64,000 nt of DNA from PALSA-612 sp963765295. Its GTDB lineage: Bacteria; Actinomycetota; Thermoleophilia; Gaiellales; Gaiellaceae. Positions within the stretch are counted from its first letter, which is position 1. Each line of letters opens with the position of its first letter. A program made the position numbers and the translations under genes. The notes beneath the pieces were generated by a model. That model was given only the letters and a program-made list of their open reading frames with translations, did not search any database and was not told the DNA's origin. Below, in pieces: positions 1-9,500 of the stretch. Location: the NCBI GenBank assembly GCA_963765295.1, contig CAVXVO010000003.1, positions 171,121 through 235,120 on the forward strand. The letters run 5' to 3'.

Positions 1-1
1 T

Positions 2-754
2 GCGCTTCTCGTGACGTTCTACGTCTCCAACTACAAGAGCAGCGTCCAGCATCAGTCGGCGACGGTCACGGTTCCGGTCGCGGCGCACGACATCCCCGTG
101 AGCACCCTGGGAGCGACCGTCGTGGCGAAGGGCTGGTTGACGACTCGCCAGATCCCGCGCAGCGCAGTCGTGCCGGGTGCGATCTCGAGCCCCGACCAGA
201 TCAAGTCGCTCGTCGCGACACAGCCCACGTACGCAGGCGAGCAGATCACCGCCGCCCGCTTCGGGCCGATCGCCGAGACCGGCCTCGCCGGCCAGATCAC
301 CGGTACCCAGCGTGCCGTGCAGATCGCCGGCAACTCGAACCAGGTTCTCGCCGGGATTCTGCAACCGGGTGACCTGGTCGACTTCGCGGGTGTGAACACC
401 GTGCACTTCAGCGGCAACGGGACCACCGGCGTCTCCGGCAGCGATCTCACGTTCAGCCGCATCATCGTTCGTGACCTGAAGGTCATCCAGGTCCAGGCCG
501 CCTCGACAGGAGGAAAGATCGGAGGCGGCAGCGGCACGTCGACCCAGAGCGCCGTCATGCTCCGGGTCACCGACTCCCAGTCGCAGAAGCTCCTGCTGGC
601 TTACGCCAAGGGGGATTACTGGACGCTCGAATTGCGCCCTGGCGTCAAGGCCCAGGACAGCGCGAACGGCGTCGAGACCGCGGCGTCGCTCCTCGTGGAC
701 GGCATCAACCGTTCCGTGATCAACGCCATCTTCGCCATCGCCGGAGGTAAGTGA
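2..754 (+). CDS. cpaB: Flp pilus assembly protein CpaB/RcpC, 5' end outside window
   Basis: This is the periplasmic/envelope Flp pilus assembly protein of a Tad secretion system. The frame is open to the window edge and the first visible residues (ALLVTFYVSNYK) look like the end of the N-terminal membrane anchor, so the start codon lies upstream. A SAF-like segment follows (VPVAAHDIPVSTLGATVV, then the loop with AGEQITAARF), as in CpaB proteins. The stop overlaps the ATG of the next gene by one base (TGATG), and a GGAGGT at 743-748 serves that gene. Identification rests on the SAF signature plus the four tad genes downstream. Confidence 0.85.
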   Translation, partial: ALLVTFYVSNYKSSVQHQSATVTVPVAAHDIPVSTLGATVVAKGWLTTRQIPRSAVVPGAISSPDQIKSLVATQPTYAGEQITAARFGPIAETGLAGQITGTQRAVQIAGNSNQVLAGILQPGDLVDFAGVNTVHFSGNGTTGVSGSDLTFSRIIVRDLKVIQVQAASTGGKIGGGSGTSTQSAVMLRVTDSQSQKLLLAYAKGDYWTLELRPGVKAQDSANGVETAASLLVDGINRSVINAIFAIAGGK

Positions 755-1965
755 TGAGTGACAACGGCAACAGCGCACCTCTGCGGATCTACATCACCGG
801 CTCGTGCGAAGGACTGGCGGAGATCGCCGACGCCCTTCGCATCCACGGTGGCATCGAGCTCGTCGGAATGACCGAGGAGGTGCCGGAGGCGGCTTCGGCC
901 CTGACCGGCGGTCACCTCGACGCCGTCATCCACGCGACCCGCGGGGGAGAGTTCCCGGGAGACGCGTACTCGGCGGTCCGCGAGTACACCCGCGCACCGG
1001 TGATCCTGCTCTGCTCCGGCGAGTGCTCCGGGATCCTGGCGGAGGCGCTCGACGCCGAGGTCGCGGACGTCATCCCGCTGCCTCAGCTGACGGAGAACAT
1101 CGTCTTCGCGATCCGGAAGGCGTGCCAGACCGAGAGGCGCTCGTCCAACGCGTCCAGCCACATGGGCAAGGTCGCGACCGTGTTCTCGCCCAAGGGCGGG
1201 ATCGGCAAGACGGTCGTCTCCACGAACCTCGCCGCCACGTTCGCGAAGTACCACAAGAACCGTGTGCTGCTCCTCGACCTCGACCTGCAGTTCGGGGACG
1301 CGGCGATCATGCTGGGAATCGAGCCCGAGAAGACGATCTACGACCTCGTCGTCGCCCCGGGCGAGCTGGACTCGGAGAAGCTGGCCGGCTACACGACGGC
1401 GCATCCGTGCGGACTCGACGTCCTGCCGGCGCCGATTCGCCCGGAGGACGCCGAGCTCGTGACCGAGGGGAAGCTGGCCCGCCTGCTCGAGGTGGCCCGG
1501 GCCTCCTACGACACGATCATCGTCGACACGTCGCCCTTCTTCCACGGGCCGATGCTGGCGACGCTCGACCGCACCGACGTCCTGCTCCTGCTCTGCGGTC
1601 TCGACATCCCGACGATCAAGAACGTCCGGCTCGGGCTCCAGACCCTCGAGCTGCTCTCGTACCCGCCGGAGCGGATCCGCGTGATCCTGAACCGTGCGAA
1701 CACGAACGTGGGGCTGAAGCGGAGCGAGGTCGAGGACACGCTGCGCACCAAGGTCTTCGTCGAGCTCCCGAGCGACCGCGCCGTGCCGATGGCCGTCAAC
1801 CGCGGCAAGCCGGTGGCGCTCGCCGACCCTGGCTGCGAGTTCTCGAAGGCGATCCGCGAACTGGCCGACTCGATCGCCGGCGTCAAGGGCTCGAAGGCGA
1901 AGGTCAAGAATGAGACGAAGGTCAAGGAGCCCCGTAAGTCGCTCGTGTCCAGGCTGAGGTCGTAG
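754..1965 (+). CDS. cpaE: Tad pilus ATPase CpaE/TadZ (receiver-like domain + MinD/ParA ATPase)
   Basis: This protein localises the Tad machine at the membrane. Residues 1-110 resemble a response-regulator receiver fold (ending VIPLPQLTENIVFAIRKA) without a clear phospho-acceptor site. From about residue 140 a MinD/ParA-type ATPase begins with a deviant Walker A, SPKGGIGKTVVSTNLA, followed by DLDLQFGDAAIMLG and VDTSPFF. The ATG at 754 is preferred over the GTG at 751 because GGAGGT lies 5 nt upstream. The basic, lysine-rich C-terminus (KVKNETKVKEPRK) may bind membrane. It is cotranscribed with cpaB and cpaF. Confidence 0.88.
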   Translation: MSDNGNSAPLRIYITGSCEGLAEIADALRIHGGIELVGMTEEVPEAASALTGGHLDAVIHATRGGEFPGDAYSAVREYTRAPVILLCSGECSGILAEALDAEVADVIPLPQLTENIVFAIRKACQTERRSSNASSHMGKVATVFSPKGGIGKTVVSTNLAATFAKYHKNRVLLLDLDLQFGDAAIMLGIEPEKTIYDLVVAPGELDSEKLAGYTTAHPCGLDVLPAPIRPEDAELVTEGKLARLLEVARASYDTIIVDTSPFFHGPMLATLDRTDVLLLLCGLDIPTIKNVRLGLQTLELLSYPPERIRVILNRANTNVGLKRSEVEDTLRTKVFVELPSDRAVPMAVNRGKPVALADPGCEFSKAIRELADSIAGVKGSKAKVKNETKVKEPRKSLVSRLRS

Positions 1966-1969
1966 CGAC

Positions 1970-3452
1970 ATGGGTCTCCAGGACCGTCTGAAGGTCGGCG
2001 CCGAACAGCAGCAACAGCAGCAGCAGAACGGCAGCTCCTACGAGGACGGCGAGCGTCACAGCCCGACGGCGTCGACGCAGCAGCTGCGCGCCCGGGAGGG
2101 TGACCGGCGGGCCGATCCGTACGCCGAGCTGAAGACGCGGATCCACCACGCGTGCATCGCGCGTCTCGGGCCCGAGCTGTTCGCGAGCGACGGTTCCGGT
2201 GACATCGCCGACCGCGTGCTGCGGGCGGTCATGGAGCAGCTCGCCCTCGACCGGACGCCGCTCACGCGCGACGAGCGCCGCAAGCTCGTCCGCGAGATCG
2301 CCGACGACATCCTCGGTTACGGGCCACTCGAGCCCTTCCTCCGCGACGAGGCCGTGACGGAAGTCATGGTCAACGGGCCGAGCCAGGTCTACATCGAGCG
2401 CTCGGGCAAGCTCGAGCTCACGAACACGTCGTTCCTGGACGACGCCCATCTGCTGCGGATCATCGACAAGATCGTGTCGCCGATCGGCCGCCGCATCGAC
2501 GAGTCGTCGCCGATGGTCGACGCGCGCCTCCCCGACGGGAGCCGTGTCAACGCGATCATCCCGCCGCTCGCGCTGCGCGGGCCGACGCTGACGATCCGGA
2601 AGTTCTCGCGCGACCCGTACACGATGGACGACCTGATCACCTTCGGGACGGTGACGCCGCGGGCCGCGCACTTCCTGTCCGCCTGCGTCCGCGGCAAGCT
2701 CAACATCCTCATCTCGGGCGGTACCGGCTCCGGTAAGACGACCACGCTCAACGCCGTCTCCGCGTTCATCCCGAACGACGAGCGCATCGTCACGATCGAG
2801 GACGCGGCCGAGCTCCAGCTCCAGCAGGAGCACGTCATCCCGCTCGAGTCCCGCCCGCCCAACATCGAGGGCCAGGGCGAGATCCGCATCCGCGAGCTCG
2901 TTCGCAACTCTCTGCGTATGCGCCCCGACCGGATCATCGTCGGCGAGGTCCGCGGTCGCCGAGACGCTGGACATGCTCCAGGCCATGAACACGGGTCACG
3001 AAGGCTCGCTGACGACGGTCCATGCGAACACGCCTCGCGATGCGCTGTCGCGGCTCGAGACGCTCGTGCTGACCGCCGGCGTCGATCTGCCGCTGCGCGC
3101 GATCCGCGAGCAGATCGCAGCCGCGTTCGACCTGATCATCCAGATCTCGCGACTCGTCGACGGCTCGCGCCGCGTCACCCACATCACCGAGGCGCTGCGC
3201 ATGGAGGGCGAGACGATCACATTGCAGGACGTCTTCGTCGCCAGGCCGCCGGACGAGGCCGCCGCGCAGGGGACGAAAGCCCTCCGCCTGCTGGGCCCGC
3301 TCCAGTGCACCGGCCTCAAGCCGCACTTCCTCGACAAGATGGCCACGAACGGCGTCGTGCTGCCCGCGGCCTTCTTCGAGAACGAGGAGGAAGACCAGAA
3401 CGGTCACGGGGGCTTCGCCACCGCCAACTTCGGCCGGGGCTTCCGCCGGTGA
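1970..3452 (+). CDS. cpaF: Tad/Flp secretion ATPase CpaF/TadA, interrupted by one frameshift
   Basis: This is the hexameric type II/IV secretion ATPase that powers Flp pilus assembly. An unusual glutamine run (seven Q near residue 13) and linker precede the conserved domain. Walker A is GGTGSGKTTTLNA, the Asp box is IVTIEDAAELQLQ, and the Walker B region RPDRIIVGEVRG is visible. Directly after GEVRG the frame breaks at about 2957, where one extra C separates it from ETLDMLQAMNTGHEGS and VHANTPRDALSRLE in another frame. Removing one base restores a protein of about 493 residues, normal for the family. I read the break as a sequencing error. The stop overlaps the next GTG (GTGA). Confidence 0.88.
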
Positions 3453-5303
3453 GGCGGCACCTGATCGTCGCCTTCGCGGCGCTCTGCCTGCTCGCGCCGG
3501 CGGCCGCAGTCGCCGGGATCCACGCCCGTCCTCCGGACACGACGGACTATCCGCGCCTTCGCGTGACGGTCGTCACGGATCGACCGTCGACGAAGTCACC
3601 CGTCCTGTCCGAGAACGGAAGGCCGGTCGCAGACGCCACCGCCGTCAACTTCGGGAGCTCGAAGAGCGTCGTACTGGCCATCGACCGGTCGCAGTCGATG
3701 AAAGGCAAGCCGCTCGCGACCGCCGTCGCGGCCGCCCGCGTGTTCGTCGATCACAAGCCTCCTTCCGACGAGATTGCCGTCTCGACGTTTGCCAGCGAAG
3801 CGATCGTGCCGACGCCGTTCTCGACCAGCACGACCGATACGGACGTTGCGCTCCGCTCGATCGCAGTCGACGCGACGCAAGGGACGAGGATGTACGACGC
3901 ACTCGTCCAGGACATCGCCGCCCTGAAGCAGGAGACGCTGCCGGGCAAGGTGATCATCGTCGTCACGGACGGAAACGAGACGTCGAGCAGCGCCAACCTT
4001 GACGACGTGATCGCGGCAGCCCGTAAGGCACACGTCTCGGTCTACGCGATCGCCATCGAGAGCAGGCTCTTCGCGCCGGACCAGCTCAAGAAGCTGGCCG
4101 CTGGAACCGGCGGCCACTACTACGCCGCCGCCTCGCCCGACTACCTGCGCCAGATCTACTCGAGCATCGCGGACGAGCTCCGGCGCACGTGGCAGGTCGA
4201 GTACCTGACCTCGGCTCGCCCGGGAGACAAGATCGCCCTCACCGCATCGGTCCCGGGCCAGGGCACCACATCCGCTTCGGCCGTGATCTCGGGGCAGGAC
4301 GCGATCGAGCCGTCGAAGGGCGCCGCTGCCGAAGTCCGCGTTCAGCGGCATGGGCACGTTCGTGCTGGCAGCGATCGTCGCGCTGCTCGTGCTGCTCGCG
4401 ATCCGGTTCGTGTTTCGGAAGAGCAAGACCGAGGAGATGCGCCGCCGGATCCAGCCCCACATCGCGCAGGAGCAGGAGAAGGTCAAGCGCAAGCGCGAGC
4501 GGCCCGGCCTCGTTCGCGGCCTGTTCCTGTCGACCGAGCACGTACTCGGCAAGTCGAAGCAGTGGTCGTCGCTCGCACGGTTGCTCGAGCGTGGCGACGT
4601 CCCGCTGAAGACGGTCGAGTTCGCCTACGTGATCCTCGGCTGCGGCCTGGCCCTGGGCTTCCTCATGTCCGTGATGGGCCTGGGCACGATCTTCCTGCTG
4701 GGCGCGTTCCTGCTCGGAGCATCGCTGCCGATCGCCTATGTCTGGCGCAAGGGCAAGAAGCGTCTGATGGCGTTCGACGAGCAGCTTCCGGACCTGTTGA
4801 TGGCCGTCGCGGCCTCGCTCAAGGCCGGGCACAGCTTCAAGCAGGGCATCCAGACGCTGGTCGAGGAGGCGCAGGACCCGGCCAAGAAGGAGTTCCAGCG
4901 CGTCCTCGCCGAGGCGAGCCTCGGCCGCCCGATCGACGCTGCGATGGCCGATATGGCCGAGCGGCTCGGCTCGAAGAACTTCGCCTTCATCGTCACCGCC
5001 GTGACGATCCAGAACCAGGTCGGCGGCTCGCTCGCCGGGCTCTTCGACATGGTTGCCGACACCGTTCGCCAGCGTCAGCTGTTCTCGCGGAAGATCAAGG
5101 CTCTGACGGCGATGGGTCGCGCGTCCGCCTACGTGCTGATCGCGCTACCGATCTTCCTGGCCATGCTCCTGACGGCCATCAACCACAAGTACATGGCCCC
5201 GCTGTTCTTCACCTCGGCGGGTCACTGGCTGATCATCATCGGACTCATTTCGATGGCGATCGGATCCGTCATCCTCCAGAAGATCGTGAGCTTCAAGGGG
5301 TAA
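3449..5303 (+). CDS. tadB: VWA domain-TadB fusion, Flp pilus inner-membrane platform protein, one frameshift
   Basis: It begins at GTG 3449 with a signal peptide (MRRHLIVAFAALCLLAPAAA). A von Willebrand A domain follows with a complete MIDAS: DRSQS, the Thr of TQGTRMYDA, and VVTDGNETS. After about residue 290 the frame shifts near 4330 and continues as PKSAFSGMGTFVLAAIVALL, a membrane segment leading into a T2SSF/TadB domain with GHSFKQGIQTLVEEA, QNQVGGSLAGLFD and C-terminal membrane helices. The two halves have no stop or ribosome site between them, so I read one fused protein of about 617 residues. A two-gene alternative (VWA, then tadB starting at 4350) cannot be excluded. Confidence 0.75.
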
Positions 5304-5306
5304 AAA

Positions 5307-6226
5307 ATGATCCTGCTCGTCCTCGCAGTCATCTGTCTTTGCGGTCGCCGTCTACATGATCGGTCAGCTGATCACCCTGCCCGCCCAGGAGCGGCAGCGC
5401 TTCATCAAGCACGTCGCCGATTACGGCAACGAGCGCAAGCGGCAGATCCTCGACATCACGGAGGAGAGCCTGAAGGTCCGCATCGTGACGCCGGTCGTCG
5501 AGCGCTTCGCGAAGCTCGTCCTGCGGATCAACCCGAAGACGACCACCGACGGTGTCGCCTATCGCCTCGTCTCGGCCGGCGTCAGCCGCAGGATCTCCCC
5601 GACGACCTTCCTGGCGCTCAAGGGCATCTTGCCGATCGCTTTCGGGCTGTTCGGCCTCCTGGTCGCGGCGTCGATGAGCCCGCTGATGACGTTCGCCTTG
5701 GTCGTCGGCTTCGGCGCACTCGGCTTCATCGGTCCCGACTACGTCATCAACTCCAAGATCAAGAGCCGGCAGGAGCGGATTCGGGCACAGCTCCCGGATG
5801 CCCTCGACCTCCTCGCCGTCAGCGTCGAAGCGGGTCTCGGGTTCGACAGCGCCGTCAACAAGCTGATCGACAGCCTCGAAGGACCGCTGATCGACGAGTT
5901 CAACCTGACGCTGTCCGAGATCCGTGTCGGGGAGGCGCGGACGGAGGCGCTCCGCAAGCTCGCCGAGCGCGCCGGGGTCACCGAGCTCTCGGCCTTCACG
6001 CGGGCGCTGATCCAGGCGGACACGCTCGGGATCTCGCTCGGAAAGATCCTGCGTGTGCAGGCGGCGGACGCTCGCGAACGGCGTCAGCTGATGGCGGAGG
6101 AGCGAGCAATGAAGGCGCCGATCAAGATGCTCTTCCCGACGGTGATCTTCATCTTCCCGTCGATGTTCATCGTCACCATCGGTCCCGGCATTCCTGTCGC
6201 TCACCGGCCTGTTCAGCGGGAAGTGA
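5307..6226 (+). CDS. tadC: Flp pilus assembly protein TadC (T2SSF domain), two frameshifts
   Basis: This is the second inner-membrane platform protein of the Tad machine. The start MILLVLAVIC shifts near 5338 into FAVAVYMIGQLITLP, giving one N-terminal helix. The T2SSF domain shows QLPDALDLLAVSVEAGLGFD, ALIQADTLGISLGKILRVQA and the C-terminal helix KMLFPTVIFIFPSMFIVTI. At about 6187 an extra G moves the reading frame; without it the protein ends GPAFLSLTGLFSGK with a stop at 6224-6226, typical for TadC. It follows tadB by 3 nt, so the five tad genes form one transcript. No prepilin gene (flp) or prepilin peptidase is present in the window. Confidence 0.82.
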
Positions 6227-6253
6227 GCGCCGGGGCGACCCGGCTTTGACGAT

Positions 6254-7379
6254 ATGACGGCGACGGCGCGCTGGCTCGAGGCCTTCCGGCGTGCCGGGAC
6301 GCACTCGCTGATCGTCTGGCCGTTTCTCGCCGTCGCCAGGGTCGTCCAGGTCGGCGCCGGCCAGCATGCCGTCGCGTACGACTTCACGCACGCCTATCTG
6401 CCCGCGGCCCACCTCGTCCTCGTCGGCCGCTCTCCCTACCCGGCCGCGACCATCGCCGCGATCACTCCAAAGACCGCATTCATCTATCCGCCGCTCACGG
6501 CCTACCTCGTCACACCCTTCACCCTTCTCCCGGTGGCGGTGGCGCAGGGGCTCGCAACCGCCCTTGCGATCCTCGCGGTGGTGGGCACTCTCTGGATCGT
6601 CGGTGTCCGCGATTGGCGCTGCTACGCCGTCGTGTTCCTCTGGGAGCCGACGTTCTCGGCGATCCAGACCGCGAACGTGAACCTTCTGCTCGCGGTCGGG
6701 CTCGCCGTCGTCTGGAGGTACCGCCGGCGACCGGTCGTGGTCGCGGTCGCCACTGGTGCGATGGTCGCGTTGAAGCCGTTTCTGTGGCCGATCGCCATCT
6801 GGCTTCTCTGCACGCGCCGTTTCAAGGAGGCGATCGCGAGTGCCCTCGTCGCCGCCTGTCTGGTCTTCGGGCCTTGGGCAGGAATCGGCTTCGCGGACGT
6901 CACGGGCTACCCACACCTGATGAGCCTGGTAGCCAAGGTGGAGGGGCCCGACGCCTACACGATCGAGGCGCTGCTGAGAGGCGTCGTGTCGTGGCGAGCG
7001 GCAGAGCTCGTCGCGGCCGTCGCCGGCCTCGTGGCCCTGGTCGCCATGGCCCGGGCCGGTCGCGCGGACGAGCGCCGCTCGTTCGCGCTCGCGATCGCCG
7101 TCGCGTTTCTCTTGACCCCGATCGTCTGGATGGACTACTTCGTCCTGCTCCTCGTCGTGCTCGGACTGTTCGCAGCCCGGTTCAGCGGTGTCTGGCTGAT
7201 TCCGTTGTTCTTCTGGATCGCTCCGCAGGTCGCAAACGGTGCGCCGTGGCAGACGGCAGCCGCGCTCGCCGTCGCCGCCGGCGACGTTCGCGATCGCGCT
7301 CCGGCGCCACCCGGAGAGCCGGGAGTCTCCTGCTCCGTCCGGACTTGCCCTGCCCGGGCGCGAGCTCGCGACTTCCTGA
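6254..7379 (+). CDS. GT87-like polyprenyl-phosphate-mannose mannosyltransferase (DUF2029), membrane protein
   Basis: This is a polytopic GT-C glycosyltransferase with about nine hydrophobic segments. The N-terminal motif DFTHAYLPAAHLVLVGRSPY followed by FIYPPLTAYLVTPFTLLP is the hallmark of the DUF2029/GT87 family, which transfers mannose from polyprenyl-phosphate carriers on the outer face of the membrane. WMDYFVLLLVVLG is the last clear helix. The apparent C-terminus is Arg/Pro-rich. A single-base change near 7281 gives ATFAIALRRHPESRESP with a stop at 7377-7379, which looks more natural; as written the frame runs to 7402. The acceptor is unknown. Confidence 0.65.
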
Positions 7380-7391
7380 GCGGCCCTCCGC

Positions 7392-8801
7392 CTAGGAGTT
7401 GACGACGCGCAGCGCGGCTTCGCGCTTGCCGAGCTCGCCCTGGGCGCGGGCGATGAACGATTCGAGCTCGGCTTCCTTCTTGGCGACGCGCGCCTCGCGG
7501 GCCTTGAGCTCCTGCTCCCACTGGTCGAGCCGGTCGGACTCGAGCTCGATGTCGACCTCGACCTTGGCGCGGTGGTTCTCGATCTCGGTCTCGCGGTCGT
7601 GGATCGCAGCCTCTCGCTCGTCGACGTCCTCGCCGCGCGAGTCGAGATCGGCCTCGCGGGACTTGAGGCGCGCAGCGCGTTTCTCGATGCGCGTTCGCTC
7701 GCCCTCGATCTGCTCCTCCGCCGTGGCGAGCTCGCTCTCGCGGACGGCGAGCTTGCGCTGCCGGGCCTCGAGGTCCTCGGCCAGCGAGTCGAGGTTGCGG
7801 CCGCGGACGCAGTCGGCGGCCAATTGCTCGAGCTCCGTCGCGCGGCGGTCGAGGTCCGCCTGCAGCTCCCGCAGCTCGCGGCCGCGGAAGACGTTCTCCT
7901 CCGCGCGCTTGATCTCGGCTGCCTTCGTGGACAGCTCGGCACCCCGCGCGTCGAGCTTGCGGGCACGTTCGGTCAGCTCGCCCTGCTGCTTGGTCAGTTC
8001 GTGGCGATCGTTTGCGAGCTGGGCAGCCTCCGTCTCGAGCGCGGCTCGCTCGGCGGCCAGCGCCTCCCGGTCCCTCTCGACGGAATTCGAGTCGGACGTG
8101 AGCCCCTTCCGCTCGGCAGCGAGCTCCTGCTCCAGCTCGCGCCGGCGCTGCTCCAGCTCGCGCTCACCATCGCGTGCGCGGCGCTCGAGCTCGCGCGCGA
8201 GGTCCCTCTCGCGCCGGTCGAGCTCGCGTTCGAGCTCGGCGACCCGTCGGTCACGCTCCTTCAGCTCGATGTCGAGCTGGCGCTCGTGGTCGCTGCGATC
8301 CTTCTTGCGGTTCTCGAGACTCTCTTCGAGCTTGTCGAGCCGCTTCTCTGTGCGCTCGAGCTCGCTCGCCTGCCGGTCGATCTCAGCGGCCCGCTCGCGC
8401 AGCTCGTCGTCGTGCCGGTCGAGTTGGGCCACGCGCTCGTCGAACCCGGCGGCCTGAGCCTCGAGGTCGGTCCGCTGGGAGTCGAGCGCCTGCTCGTGCT
8501 CGCGTAGCGTGGCCTCGCGCTGATCCTGCTGTGCGGCCAGCTCCTCGATCTCGGCCGAGCGGCGGGCGAGCTCCTGGACGAGCCGGTCGTCGACCTCTCC
8601 CTTTGGCTCGACGGCGACGGTCTTTCGCGGTTTCTCGGGGGGTTGAGCGTTCTTCGCGGCGACGGCGGCACGCTTGCTCTTCACCACGGGCGCCTTGCGC
8701 TCGAGCTGCGCGCGCAGGCCGCTGCCAAACCCCTGCTCGATCTCTTCGATCGGGCTGTCGCCTTCGAGGGGTTCGTTGCTTGCCGAGTGGTGCGGGCTCA
8801 C
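7392..8801 (-). CDS. Very long coiled-coil protein of unknown function
   Basis: A 469-residue protein that is almost entirely Arg/Glu/Leu heptad sequence from about residue 70 to 460 (for example LAAERAALETEAAQLANDR), preceded by a 70-residue low-complexity head with SNEPLEGDSPIEEIEQGFG. There is no signal peptide, membrane segment or ATPase motif, so it is a cytosolic rod rather than a full SMC protein. The start is GTG at 8801. It lies 51 nt downstream of a methyltransferase gene on the same strand. Function is not recognised. Because such sequence stays open on both strands, large opposite-strand frames here are shadows. Confidence 0.6.
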   Translation of the reverse strand: MSPHHSASNEPLEGDSPIEEIEQGFGSGLRAQLERKAPVVKSKRAAVAAKNAQPPEKPRKTVAVEPKGEVDDRLVQELARRSAEIEELAAQQDQREATLREHEQALDSQRTDLEAQAAGFDERVAQLDRHDDELRERAAEIDRQASELERTEKRLDKLEESLENRKKDRSDHERQLDIELKERDRRVAELERELDRRERDLARELERRARDGERELEQRRRELEQELAAERKGLTSDSNSVERDREALAAERAALETEAAQLANDRHELTKQQGELTERARKLDARGAELSTKAAEIKRAEENVFRGRELRELQADLDRRATELEQLAADCVRGRNLDSLAEDLEARQRKLAVRESELATAEEQIEGERTRIEKRAARLKSREADLDSRGEDVDEREAAIHDRETEIENHRAKVEVDIELESDRLDQWEQELKAREARVAKKEAELESFIARAQGELGKREAALRVVNS

Positions 8802-8852
8802 GCGCTCACGTCGTCGCTCAAGAGAGGGATCGGCGCGGGGGGGAGGGTCGAT

Positions 8853-9500
8853 CTATCCCTCGTGTGAGGGGCGGTCGGTAAACGTGTCCGCGACGGCCAC
8901 GATCGTCATGCCGCGCCGCACGATCCGAGCCTGTACGGAGGCAGGGAAGAGCCCGAGCAGGCCGGCCGGCGTGAGCAGCCGCAGGCCCAACCCTTCGTGG
9001 CGCCGAAGCGCCCGGTAGACGCTGTCGCGTCGCTCGTCGGAAAGCCAGTGCGCGAGCGGCACGAGCGTGTGCGTGTCGATCGGGAAGCGCCGGTTCGGCG
9101 TCGTCACGAAGACACGGCGCGAGACTCGGCAGAGCTCGTCGACGAACGCGCGCTGCGAGTCGAGATCGGGCAGGTGCTCGACGACAGCGTTCGAGAAGCC
9201 GATGTCGAACTGGTCGTCCAGGAAGGGTAGCGCCCGTCCGTCGGCCCGAACCGCCGTGACCTTCGGGAACGCCTCCTGGAAGACGGTCAGGTGCTGCGTC
9301 GAGACGGCGACGATCTGCTCCGGCCAGGGGTAGAGCGCCTCGAAGAAGTTCGCGGTGCCGTACGTGTCCTCGCCGTACCCGCCGTCGCTCACGCCGACGT
9401 CGACGACCGTCATCTCGGCCGTCGGCCGCATCGTCTCGAGGAAGAGATCGAGCTTGTGTCTCCGACTCCTCGCCGAGACGCGCGCGGCGAGACCGCGCAT
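8853..9500 (-). CDS. Class I SAM-dependent methyltransferase
   Basis: This is a 215-residue Rossmann-type methyltransferase. Motif I is VVDVGVSDGGYG, the acidic loop is PEQIVAVS, and motif IV is FDIGFSNAVVEHL, followed by a post-motif segment RVFVTTPNRRFPIDTHT. The VVEHLPD and TPNR/HT pattern is typical of small-molecule or glycan-associated methyltransferases. It starts at ATG 9500, inside or directly after the 3' end of the glycosidase gene, which suggests translational coupling and a shared role in cell-surface carbohydrate metabolism. The substrate cannot be inferred. Confidence 0.75.
   Translation of the reverse strand: MRGLAARVSARSRRHKLDLFLETMRPTAEMTVVDVGVSDGGYGEDTYGTANFFEALYPWPEQIVAVSTQHLTVFQEAFPKVTAVRADGRALPFLDDQFDIGFSNAVVEHLPDLDSQRAFVDELCRVSRRVFVTTPNRRFPIDTHTLVPLAHWLSDERRDSVYRALRRHEGLGLRLLTPAGLLGLFPASVQARIVRRGMTIVAVADTFTDRPSHEG

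Noticed and set aside
616..1971. Long antisense frames over cpaE and similar long Arg/Ala/Gly-rich frames elsewhere
   Set aside because: High-GC DNA keeps several frames open; these lack recognisable motifs, ribosome sites and family-like composition, and lie over well-supported genes.
7399..8507. Plus-strand Ser/Arg- and Leu-rich frames opposite the coiled-coil gene
   Set aside because: They are codon-complement shadows of Glu/Arg/Leu heptads; the minus frame has heptad periodicity and an operon neighbour.
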